The notes: generated from the sequence alone by a model not told the origin. A DNA stretch of 5,242 nt from Dehalococcoidia bacterium (GCA_030626915.1 DAOUTC010000091.1:1-5242); one strand, 5' to 3'. Shown: positions 1-4,771, counted from the stretch's first letter. Numbers and translations: made by a program.

Positions 1-1
1 C

Positions 2-433
2 GATGAGAGCAGCTCTTACTCTTACGGCACAGACCACGCCATCCTGAAGGGCGAATATGCCCAGGCCGTCCCCATATCGAGGGTTCGAACCCTCGGCCGA
101 GATGCCGATGATAACAAGCTCTTAGCCGGAGCCTTCGACTGGAATCTCTTAGCCCTGGCCATTGATAACTTCCGCACCGACTACGACCCCAACCTGGAAT
201 CCACCACCAGGGCCCAGGAGAGAGCCGATGCCATCCTGCGCACCGAGTCATTGCGAGCGGAGCGTGGCAATCTCTTAGTCCCCGCCAATGTCGGCCAGGA
301 GCTCTATGATGTCATCACTCTTACAGATGAGCGGTGCGGCATATCCAGCCAGAAGTATCGTGTGGCAGCCATCCAGACCAGCTATGACCGCTCCCGCCGC
401 AACACTCAAAAACTCCTCCTCTCAGCCCCGTAG
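2..433 (+). CDS. 3'-terminal part of a gene; unknown protein, possibly phage-tail-like
   Basis: Frame 2 is open from the first bases of the window to a TAG at 431-433, giving 143 residues with no start, so the gene begins upstream. The conceptual C-terminus contains 'LLVPANVGQELYDVITLTD' followed by 'YRV' and 'SYDR', and ends 'KLLLSAP'. The pattern of a VP-N-GQELYDV segment followed by a YRV strand reminds me of C-terminal domains of phage baseplate or tail proteins. That is an impression from memory and the function is best left open. By hand count the first 360 bases are about 58% GC, against about 50% in a 240-base sample of the hydrolase gene at 2188-2913. The codons favour GCC and CTC, which suggests a different origin such as a prophage. 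A copy of the intergenic repeat family lies in frame at 247-274, and a perfect palindrome at 78-95. The gene converges with the regulator at 476-1150. I am sure it is coding in this frame, not of its family. Confidence 0.72.
   Translation, partial: DESSSYSYGTDHAILKGEYAQAVPISRVRTLGRDADDNKLLAGAFDWNLLALAIDNFRTDYDPNLESTTRAQERADAILRTESLRAERGNLLVPANVGQELYDVITLTDERCGISSQKYRVAAIQTSYDRSRRNTQKLLLSAP
78..95. repeat. Perfect 18-bp palindrome inside coding sequence
   Basis: The 18 bases cgagggttcgaaccctcg equal their own reverse complement. An 8-bp palindrome, tcggccga, overlaps the right end at 93-100. It is read in frame as part of the partial gene at 2-433 (residues 'SRVRTLGRD'). The core resembles a tRNA T-arm, but the arms are symmetric around a 6-base centre rather than the 7-base T loop, and no tRNA body surrounds it. 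It could be an operator-like or repeat-derived sequence, or chance in GC-rich coding DNA. Confidence 0.6.
247..274 (+). repeat. In-frame copy of the 'gtcattgcgag...gcaatctc' repeat unit within a CDS
   Basis: These 28 bases match the intergenic units at 4727-4754 and 5112-5139 at 25 of 28 positions by eye. They share 'gtcattgcgagcg' at the left and 'gcaatctc' at the right. The copy is translated as 'SLRAERGNL' within the partial protein at 2-433 and does not break its frame. Either the element inserted into the gene, or the gene contributed the sequence. Confidence 0.65.
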
Positions 434-440
434 AATCCCC

Positions 441-457
441 TTTCCCTCGATGGGAAA
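441..457. terminator. Hairpin between convergent genes (weak terminator candidate)
   Basis: The sequence tttccc, loop tcgat, gggaaa forms a 6-bp hairpin in the 42-bp gap between two convergent stop codons. Neither strand has a T run after it, so it does not meet the usual intrinsic terminator pattern. Its position is the only supporting argument. Confidence 0.25.
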
Positions 458-475
458 TGACAAATATGGAATAGT

Positions 476-1150
476 CTACTCCTTGACGATAGAGACCAGG
501 CCTTTCTTTATAGCTATCACTACAGCATGAGTGCGAGCATTGGCGTTGAGCTTACGGAGAATAGAGGTTACGTGATTCTTAATAGTCTGTTCGCTGACAT
601 TCAGCACCGCGGCGATCTGCTTATTGAGATAGCCCTGAGCCATATAATTAAGTATCTCTGTTTCTCTGGGGGTAAGTGGCGAGATGAAGGTAGCCGTCTC
701 TTTCTCTGCGGAGAGCTCATGAAACTGCTGCAGTATTTGCTGGGCCACCTTTGGTCGGTCTGCAAGGCTTTCATTTATAGGATGCTCACCCTGAGCACAC
801 CGTCTGATAGCTAATGCCAGCTCGTCAGCATTCACATCTTTACTCAGATAAGCTGAAACCTGGGCTTTGATGACCTGGAAAAGTTGCTCATCCTGTGGCT
901 GTGGGGTGAGGATAATAGTAGCTACACTGGGTACTCTTTGCTTTATGGCACGACAAAGCTGTAAGCTGTCGAGAAAGCTAGCATTGATGCCTAAAAGCAC
1001 CACATCAGGAAGTGAAGTTTCAATGGTAGAAAGCACTTCTTCATCAACATTGGCCTCCCCCGAGACCTCTATATCAGGCATATGGGAAAGTGAGACAGAT
1101 ATGCCCTGGCGGAACAAAGGCTGCTGGTCAATTATAAATACCTTAATCAA
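476..1150 (-). CDS. NarL/LuxR-family response regulator with a degenerate receiver (Asp replaced by Gly)
   Basis: This is a 224-aa cytoplasmic DNA-binding regulator of normal NarL/FixJ length. Residues 1-117 form a receiver domain: 'VFIIDQQPLFRQG' is the first strand, T82 sits in 'IILT' and K104 in 'YLSKD'. Residues 157-218 form a LuxR-type helix-turn-helix ('LTPRETEILNYMAQGY', then 'NKQIAAVLNVSEQTIKNHV'). The canonical phospho-acceptor Asp of 'PDVVLLD' is Gly54 here (codon at 991-989, GGC), and the second acidic-pocket residue after D8 is Gln9. Phosphorylation at the usual site is therefore not expected, although the Thr and Lys switch residues remain. The start is TTG at 1150-1148. No in-frame ATG lies between it and the upstream TAG, the protein begins with a normal receiver N-terminus, and AAGGAG lies 12 bases upstream. 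No sensor kinase is present in the window. I infer a phosphorylation-independent regulator; its targets are unknown. Confidence 0.93.
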   Translation of the reverse strand: MIKVFIIDQQPLFRQGISVSLSHMPDIEVSGEANVDEEVLSTIETSLPDVVLLGINASFLDSLQLCRAIKQRVPSVATIILTPQPQDEQLFQVIKAQVSAYLSKDVNADELALAIRRCAQGEHPINESLADRPKVAQQILQQFHELSAEKETATFISPLTPRETEILNYMAQGYLNKQIAAVLNVSEQTIKNHVTSILRKLNANARTHAVVIAIKKGLVSIVKE

Positions 1151-1162
1151 TTTAATCTCTAA

Positions 1163-1168
1163 CTCCTT
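1163..1168 (-). promoter_or_regulatory. Ribosome binding site AAGGAG for a TTG start
   Basis: On the minus strand AAGGAG ends 12 bases before the TTG codon at 1150. The spacing is slightly long, but no ATG or GTG in frame offers a better start, so this site supports the TTG. Confidence 0.55.
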
Positions 1169-1200
1169 ATCATCCCATAGGTTCTAAGTACTCTTACTTT

Positions 1201-1228
1201 AGTCTAGCACATGCGATGTGAAATGCAA
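1201..1228 (-). promoter_or_regulatory. Candidate sigma70-type promoter for the response regulator
   Basis: On the minus strand TTGCAT (1228-1223) is followed after 16 bases by TAGACT (1206-1201), each matching about four of six consensus bases. Transcription would start near 1195, giving a leader of about 45 bases. A short inverted repeat, aagta-N4-tactt (1186-1199), sits just downstream and could be an operator. This is inspection only. Confidence 0.3.
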
Positions 1229-1243
1229 GTTTTATGTTATTTT

Positions 1244-1326
1244 GTTATTGCGAGGCACGAAATGCCGAGAAACTCCAGGAACACTTAGCGAAGAGATTGC
1301 TTCGTCGCTTCGCTCCTCGCAATGAC
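1244..1326. repeat. 83-bp palindromic intergenic repeat (attgcgag...ctcgcaat type)
   Basis: The left end gttattgcgag and right end ctcgcaatgac are inverted copies with one mismatch over 11 bases. The left interior 'gcacgaaatgccga' matches the element at 4607-4693, and the right interior 'agattgcttcgtcgcttcgctcctcgcaat' style sequence is a variant of the same family. No ORF lies inside. It behaves like a non-autonomous MITE or REP-like element in the upstream region of the response regulator. Confidence 0.8.
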
Positions 1327-1391
1327 AGGCAGGTATAGTCGTAGTGCTGGATTCATCTCCAAACTCTAGCTTCTATTATAGTTAACTGCAA

Positions 1392-1440
1392 AATCTCCTC
1401 ACCCTCACCTTAATCCTCTCCCTTCAAGGGAGAGGAGATT
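1392..1440. repeat. 49-bp repeat with nested hairpin that provides the end of the adjacent CDS
   Basis: The outer ends aatctcctc (1392-1400) and gaggagatt (1432-1440) are perfect inverted repeats. Inside is a 9-bp hairpin, tcctctccc (1414-1422) with gggagagga (1428-1436). I recognise 'cctctcccttgaaggg' followed by 'gattaaggtgagggtgag' as a repeat type scattered in many bacterial genomes (from memory). Read on the minus strand it encodes the last ten residues and the TAA stop (1412-1410) of the gene at 1410-2048. It has no T run, so it is a poor intrinsic terminator. Confidence 0.7.
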
Positions 1441-2048
1441 ATACAGGACGCCTTAATTAGCTCCTGCTTCAGGCTACCAAGTCTTGGTGTAAAGGGTTCA
1501 GTCAGCTTATGCCAGCTTTGTTGCCACTCCTGTGTAGCTTCGATATTAATACTATCCACCGCCGCTCCTGAGATCCTCAGTTGATGCAGTGTTTCTCTGC
1601 CTCTGTTTTTTATCGCTTGTCTGGTCTTGCTTACCGCTTGGCCATATTCCTGGTCCAGCTCCTTTATTTGTTCTATGACTGGCTGTGAATTTGGGTTGAT
1701 AGCGACTATCCCTCGAATTATCTTCTCCAGGCGGGGATAAACCCCGCCACTACGATTATTATACTTTGTAGGGTCGGGGCTTGTCCCCGACCAGCTCTTC
1801 AAATCCATTGCCTGTGCCAGGTGATTAAGGATTGCTCGCTCTATCAGGCCTCTTTCCTCTACGGGGTAGTTATTTAGCTCTGTGGCTAAATTCGGCGGCT
1901 CGGGCTCATCGAGATATTTTTGTGCTATTGCCCTGCCAATTTGCCCGCATTCTTGCTCCCTTTGTTGCCGCATTTCCTGAAGTGACAGTTTGCCCAGTTT
2001 ATTAGCTTTCTCCTGAGCTATTTCCCAGGCGCTCTTCAACTCACTCAT
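1410..2048 (-). CDS. Uncharacterised protein carrying an in-frame repeat insertion
   Basis: This is a 212-aa soluble, mostly helical, charged protein. The N-terminus 'SELKSAWEIAQEKANKLGKLS' reminds me of an uncharacterised family (possibly DUF6657), but I cannot confirm it and assign no function. I see no signal peptide, membrane segment, metal motif or DNA-binding motif. Residues 86-106 (from 'WSGTSPDP' to 'GGVYPR') are encoded by a 63-bp double-hairpin repeat at 1730-1792 and are probably not part of the ancestral fold. The last ten residues (ending 'SSPLKGED') and the stop come from a second repeat at 1392-1440, so the original C-terminus may have been altered. The start is ATG at 2048. 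No strong Shine-Dalgarno is seen, only an AGGATTTT about 12 bases upstream, within a heptamer tandem repeat. It is divergent from the hydrolase at 2188. It may be functional with tolerated inserts or may be decaying. Confidence 0.75.
   Translation of the reverse strand: MSELKSAWEIAQEKANKLGKLSLQEMRQQREQECGQIGRAIAQKYLDEPEPPNLATELNNYPVEERGLIERAILNHLAQAMDLKSWSGTSPDPTKYNNRSGGVYPRLEKIIRGIVAINPNSQPVIEQIKELDQEYGQAVSKTRQAIKNRGRETLHQLRISGAAVDSINIEATQEWQQSWHKLTEPFTPRLGSLKQELIKASCIISSPLKGED
1730..1792. repeat. 63-bp double-hairpin repeat inserted in frame in a CDS
   Basis: Hairpin 1 is ggcgggg (1730-1736), loop ataaa, ccccgcc (1742-1748). Hairpin 2 is ggtcgggg (1772-1779), loop cttgt, ccccgacc (1785-1792). 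They are joined by actac, a 14-base AT-rich linker and gtag. The same two modules occur in reversed order at 2943-3001, and the second alone at 5140-5164. The span is exactly 21 codons and is free of stops in the reading frame of the host gene. Confidence 0.85.
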
Positions 2049-2056
2049 ATAAGTTA

Positions 2057-2090
2057 AAATCCTAAATCCTAAACACTAAATCCTAAACCT
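2057..2090. repeat. Heptamer tandem repeat (AAATCCT, about five copies)
   Basis: The units read aaatcct, aaatcct, aaacact, aaatcct, aaacct. They lie 9 to 42 bases upstream of the start codon of the gene at 1410-2048, so the minus strand reads AGGATTT repeatedly through its leader. A related sequence occurs at 5195-5225. Repeats of this type are low-complexity spacers in some genomes; any regulatory role is unproven. Confidence 0.7.
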
Positions 2091-2138
2091 ATATCACTTC
2101 GATTTTCTAGTATAGCACCGAAGTTCTTCCCTTGATGA

Positions 2139-2169
2139 TTGGCACTTAAGCAGCATTTTAGCTTATACT
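2139..2169 (+). promoter_or_regulatory. Candidate promoter for the metallo-hydrolase gene
   Basis: TTGGCA (2139-2144, five of six) and TATACT (2164-2169, five of six) are separated by 19 bases, longer than the ideal 17. The predicted start near 2176 would fall within the Shine-Dalgarno and give a very short leader. The true promoter may therefore lie elsewhere in the 139-bp divergent region. Confidence 0.3.
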
Positions 2170-2172
2170 AAT

Positions 2173-2180
2173 AAAGGAGG
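2173..2180 (+). promoter_or_regulatory. Strong ribosome binding site AAAGGAGG
   Basis: AAAGGAGG lies 7 bases before the ATG at 2188, a near-perfect anti-16S match. It fixes the start of the hydrolase gene and is the strongest RBS in the window. Confidence 0.85.
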
Positions 2181-2187
2181 TCAAAGT

Positions 2188-2913
2188 ATGATTAATCATA
2201 AATCGATACAGGTGGGGAAGAACTTTTATTGCTATGTATGGATGGGCAGGGGAAATAATTGCAATGCTAGCTTCCTATGCCATATCTTGCGGGGAGAGCG
2301 ACCTCATGTATTGGTTGACCCGGGGCATATCAAAAACGAACTGAGGGAGAATTGCTTCGATTCCCTGACCCAGGCTATGGAGAAAGATGGCTTTAGAGTA
2401 GAAGATGTCGGTTTGGTGATATGCACCCACAGCCATCCTGACCATTTCGAGGCTATAGAGCCGGTAGTGGCGAGAAGCGGTGCTCTGCTGGCCCTGTCCC
2501 GCGAAGAAGATGAGTTTTATGCCAATACGGGAAGTCGTTTCTACAATGCTTTTGGAAGTAAGGCACCACAGGTCAAACCCTTCTTTTATCTTAAGGAGGG
2601 TGACTTAAGCCTGGGGGCCAAGAATAAGTTAGCCATCAAGGTTTTGTCTACTGCAGGGCATACTCCTGGCTCTATCTCCCTTTATTTGAAGGAGCCCAAA
2701 ATATTGATAAGCGGCGATGTGGTCTTCCTGGGCAGCGTAGGCAGAACAGATTTCCCTGGAGGCAGTGCTTCCTTACTACGGAAAAGCATTGATAAACTGT
2801 CTCAGCTTGATGTGGAATACTTGATTCCAGGGCACAGCACAGAGGCAGGTGATATAATTGCTGGCAAGGATAAGGTAGCACGCAATTTTCACCTAGTTAA
2901 GATGTTTATTTGA
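2188..2913 (+). CDS. Metallo-beta-lactamase-fold hydrolase (glyoxalase II-like)
   Basis: This 241-aa protein has the complete metal-binding set of the superfamily: H81, H83, D85 and H86 in 'THSHPDH', H158 in 'AGHTPGS', D177 in 'SGDVVF' and H216 in 'PGHS'. The phrase 'GSVGRTDFPGGS' (182-193) is typical of the glyoxalase II / hydroxyacylglutathione hydrolase branch. The length fits a single catalytic domain without the C-terminal glutathione-binding domain of classical glyoxalase II, as in YcbL-type proteins. It is cytoplasmic, with no signal peptide. A binuclear Zn or Fe hydrolase of a thioester or related ester is likely; the substrate cannot be read from sequence. The start is supported by the AAAGGAGG seven bases upstream. 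It is divergent from the gene at 1410-2048, and separated from the next plus-strand gene by 174 bp of repeats, so co-transcription is possible but unsupported. Confidence 0.92.
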   Translation: MINHKSIQVGKNFYCYVWMGRGNNCNASFLCHILRGERPHVLVDPGHIKNELRENCFDSLTQAMEKDGFRVEDVGLVICTHSHPDHFEAIEPVVARSGALLALSREEDEFYANTGSRFYNAFGSKAPQVKPFFYLKEGDLSLGAKNKLAIKVLSTAGHTPGSISLYLKEPKILISGDVVFLGSVGRTDFPGGSASLLRKSIDKLSQLDVEYLIPGHSTEAGDIIAGKDKVARNFHLVKMFI

Positions 2914-2942
2914 ACATGAGAACTGTTATCCTGAGCAAACTT

Positions 2943-3001
2943 GTAGGGTCGGGGCTTGTCCCCGACCGGGGGCATGAGGCGGGGATGAACCCCGCCACTA
3001 C
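2943..3001. repeat. Double-hairpin intergenic repeat (modules in opposite order to the in-gene copy)
   Basis: The element begins gtag and ends ctac. Module 1 is ggtcgggg (2947-2954), loop cttgt, ccccgacc (2960-2967). Module 2 is ggcgggg (2978-2984), loop atgaa, ccccgcc (2990-2996). Compared with 1730-1792 the two hairpins are exchanged in order and the linker differs, so the modules are separable. It has no T run, so it is not a clear terminator for the upstream hydrolase gene. Confidence 0.85.
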
Positions 3002-3008
3002 GAGGTGG

Positions 3009-3076
3009 GATTGCCACGCCTTCGGCTCGCAACTTCGGCTCACCGCAATGACAAAGGGGGAATGGCTCGCAATGAC
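3009..3076. repeat. Copies of the 'gattgccacgcc...gcaatgac' repeat family
   Basis: Bases 3009-3052 begin gattgccacgccttcg and end ccgcaatgac, a diverged version of the unit at 4656-4693. A second truncated end, ctcgcaatgac, is at 3066-3076. The array reaches within 11 bases of the start codon at 3088. Together with 2943-3001 it fills most of the 174-bp gap between the two plus-strand genes. Confidence 0.75.
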
Positions 3077-3087
3077 ATGGTGAAAAT

Positions 3088-3762
3088 ATGGAACTAGACA
3101 AGAGAATTAAATATGTAGTGGAGCACACTGAGTTAATCAGGCCTCCACAGCAACACCTGGCTACTTTTGGCACTACTACCCTGAATTACTATGTGGTTAC
3201 CGGGCTGGCGGAGAATCTTAGCGTGGTTAGGAATGGAAAGGTAGAAGCTGAAAAACCCAGAATTGTTACACCTTCTTATCTGGTCGGGTTGGAAGGCTTC
3301 AGCGAAGAGGCCAGAAAATACATCACCGCGATGGCTGGAGAACACCCCAATGAGCCAGGCGTTTTCTACCGATACAAAAATCGCCCCGGCGAGATGAATG
3401 TCATCTCTGAACCTATAAGGCAGGTGATAGGCAATCTCAATACCCAGCTAGAGGAGGAGCATAATCCACTAAGCACTATAATCAAGGGGGTGGAAGAATT
3501 ATGGGATGTATCGCTGCTTATGTTTATCTATCATCTGACCAGAAAGTCTATTTACACCAATGTCGCTGAGTTCCGCAGCAGAGGCCTTCTGGATATAGAT
3601 ACAAGCGGTGTGCCCAAAGAGGCTCGAAATCACATTGAGGAGCTTTTTGGACAGGTGAGGAAAAACATCTCTCGGGCCCCCGAATTGGTGGCTGAGCTAA
3701 ACAGGTGGGGTGTGTTCCCAGAATACCAGGATAGGTTTTTCGCTCTGTTCCGAGAGAGATAA
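3088..3762 (+). CDS. Conserved-looking uncharacterised protein
   Basis: This is a 224-aa soluble protein without signal peptide, membrane segment or metal motif. The N-terminal stretch 'YVVEHTELIRPPQQHLATFG' (9-28) and the 'ELIRPP' plus 'ATFGTT' pattern resemble uncharacterised Chloroflexota proteins I have seen, without known function. The middle is helical and charged, with 'QLEEEHNPLSTIIKGVEELWDVSLLMF' style sequence around 127-153. The C-terminus ends in basic and aromatic residues. The ATG at 3088 is preceded by GGTGA with a 4-base gap, a weak site. The frame is closed upstream by a TGA at 3046-3048 or nearer repeat sequence, so no much longer form is likely. The last repeat end lies 11 bases before the start. 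It converges with the prepilin peptidase gene with only 11 bases between stop codons. Coding is well supported by length and composition; function is unknown. Confidence 0.8.
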   Translation: MELDKRIKYVVEHTELIRPPQQHLATFGTTTLNYYVVTGLAENLSVVRNGKVEAEKPRIVTPSYLVGLEGFSEEARKYITAMAGEHPNEPGVFYRYKNRPGEMNVISEPIRQVIGNLNTQLEEEHNPLSTIIKGVEELWDVSLLMFIYHLTRKSIYTNVAEFRSRGLLDIDTSGVPKEARNHIEELFGQVRKNISRAPELVAELNRWGVFPEYQDRFFALFRER

Positions 3763-3773
3763 AAGCAATTCTG

Positions 3774-4550
3774 TTATATAAGCCCCAGATACCAGTTAAG
3801 TATGCTGCTTCCCCATAGCAGGGTAACCAGAGTGCTCAAGGAGAGGAAAGGACCAAAAGGGATTGACTCCTTGCGTCCTCTTTTTTTAGCTATCAGTAAA
3901 GCAATGGCTACCAGGCCTCCCAGGATAGCGGCCATAATCAAGGCCACAAAAACCAAGGGCAAACCAGTGGCTAAGCCGATGAGAGCTGCCAGCTTGACAT
4001 CCCCCCAACCCATACCACCACGGGAAATGAGAGCTATTAGCAAAAAAATAACGAAGCCAATACCTCCGCTAATGGCGAAGTTAACTATGCCACTGAACTT
4101 CAATTGCATAATCCAGGGCTGGGGTAGAAATAAAGCAAAGAGCAAGGCTACCGCTATACCAGGATAGACTACCTTATTTAAGATAAGACCGTGCTCCAGG
4201 TCCACTACGAATATGAGGATAAACAGGCAGGTGTAGAAAGCCATAACGCCCAGCTCTGGAATCGAGTTACATCTCCAGTAGAGAAAAGCAAACAAGCCAC
4301 CAGTAGCGAGCTCTACCCAAAGGAGACGCTTAGGTATAGTAGCCCAACAGTAGCGACAGCGGCCACGAAGCCAGAGATAGCTAAACACAGGAATAAGGTC
4401 CTTAGCCACCAGGCGGTGCTGGCAAACCTGGCAGTGAGAGGGGGGATTTAGGATGGATTCACTTCGAGGCAGGCGGTCCATACACACATTGAGGAAGCTG
4501 CCCACTGCAAGTCCTAGAAGGGCGAAGGCGAATATAAAAAGGGCTTCCAT
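3774..4550 (-). CDS. pilD: Type IV prepilin peptidase / N-methyltransferase (A24 family)
   Basis: This 258-aa polytopic inner-membrane aspartic protease would cleave the leader of type IV prepilins or pseudopilins and N-methylate the new N-terminus. The N-terminal region has the usual 'GSFLNVCMDRLPR' (17-29), followed by a zinc-binding cytoplasmic loop with Cys pairs C40/C43 and C65/C68, the hallmark of bifunctional enzymes. Catalytic D117 lies in 'FVVDLEHGLI' and D184 in 'GMGWGDVKL'. 'IPFGPFL' (230-236) is the conserved C-terminal element. Several hydrophobic spans are visible (about 3-23, 84-92, 100-118, 127-143, 155-175, 188-221, 236-255). The usual Pro after the first catalytic motif ('LIP') is Leu124 here, a mild deviation. 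The start is ATG at 4550; the upstream AGAGG is about 15 bases away, a weak RBS. No pilin, PilB or PilC gene is in the window, so it appears unlinked to its substrates here. Confidence 0.95.
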   Translation of the reverse strand: MEALFIFAFALLGLAVGSFLNVCMDRLPRSESILNPPSHCQVCQHRLVAKDLIPVFSYLWLRGRCRYCWATIPKRLLWVELATGGLFAFLYWRCNSIPELGVMAFYTCLFILIFVVDLEHGLILNKVVYPGIAVALLFALFLPQPWIMQLKFSGIVNFAISGGIGFVIFLLIALISRGGMGWGDVKLAALIGLATGLPLVFVALIMAAILGGLVAIALLIAKKRGRKESIPFGPFLSLSTLVTLLWGSSILNWYLGLI

Positions 4551-4606
4551 AGCTACTTAACTATGCCTCTATCATGAGTCTGAAGTCAATCCAGCAAGCA
4601 CACCTT

Positions 4607-4693
4607 GTCATTGCGAGGCACGAAATGCCGAAGCAACCCCAAGGAGAGGCTGTGAGATTGCCACGCCTTCGCTACGCTCAGGCTCGCAATGAC
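4607..4693. repeat. 87-bp palindromic repeat with perfect 11-bp inverted ends
   Basis: The left end gtcattgcgag (4607-4617) and right end ctcgcaatgac (4683-4693) are exact reverse complements. The interior starts gcacgaaatgccga, as in the element at 1244-1326. The right part, 4655-4694, is repeated exactly (40 bases) at 5062-5101. No transposase is encoded, so it is MITE or REP-like. Confidence 0.85.
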
Positions 4694-4704
4694 ATCCCTT
4701 TCTT

Positions 4705-4754
4705 GTTATTGCGAGCTCTCTCCAGTGTCATTGCGAGCGCAGCGAAGCAATCTC
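4705..4754. repeat. Partial and complete units of the gtcattgcgag repeat
   Basis: A truncated end, gttattgcgag, sits at 4705-4715. A 28-base unit from gtcattgcgag to gcaatctc sits at 4727-4754. The 29 bases 4726-4754 are identical to 5111-5139 on the other side of the GIY-YIG gene. Confidence 0.85.
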
Positions 4755-4758
4755 AAGG

Positions 4759-4764
4759 TATAAT
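4759..4764 (+). promoter_or_regulatory. TATAAT box just upstream of the GIY-YIG gene
   Basis: A perfect -10 hexamer, TATAAT, ends 7 bases before the ATG at 4772, directly after the repeat unit at 4727-4754. Transcription would start at or next to the ATG, implying a leaderless mRNA. The nearest -35-like sequence, TTGCGA (4731-4736) inside the repeat, is 22 bases away, too far for a standard promoter, so this is a tentative call. Confidence 0.3.
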
Positions 4765-4771
4765 TATATCT

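Noticed and set aside
78..100. T-arm of a tRNA gene (ggttcgaacc)
   Set aside because: The arms are symmetric around six bases rather than the seven of a T loop, no acceptor, D or anticodon arm can be built around it, and the region is an open coding frame.
780..800. 'caccctgagc' in the response regulator as another inserted repeat
   Set aside because: It encodes 'AQGEHPI', which aligns with the normal receiver-to-linker segment of NarL-type proteins, so no insertion is needed.
288..1187. Plus-strand ORFs over the end of the partial gene and opposite the response regulator
   Set aside because: They overlap well-supported genes in other frames, and their translations are low-quality and Ser/Cys-rich.
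1727..1794. CCAG at both edges of the in-gene repeat as a target-site duplication
   Set aside because: The bases overlap the element ends, four bases is weak evidence, and the implied 64-bp insertion would shift the frame.
2889..3173. Minus-strand ORF of 94 codons
   Set aside because: It is made mostly of the double-hairpin and gcaatgac repeats plus the antisense of the gene at 3088, with no RBS. It is a shadow of repeats.
3802..4451. Two plus-strand ORFs opposite the prepilin peptidase
   Set aside because: They are antisense to a gene with all catalytic motifs and have no recognisable protein features.
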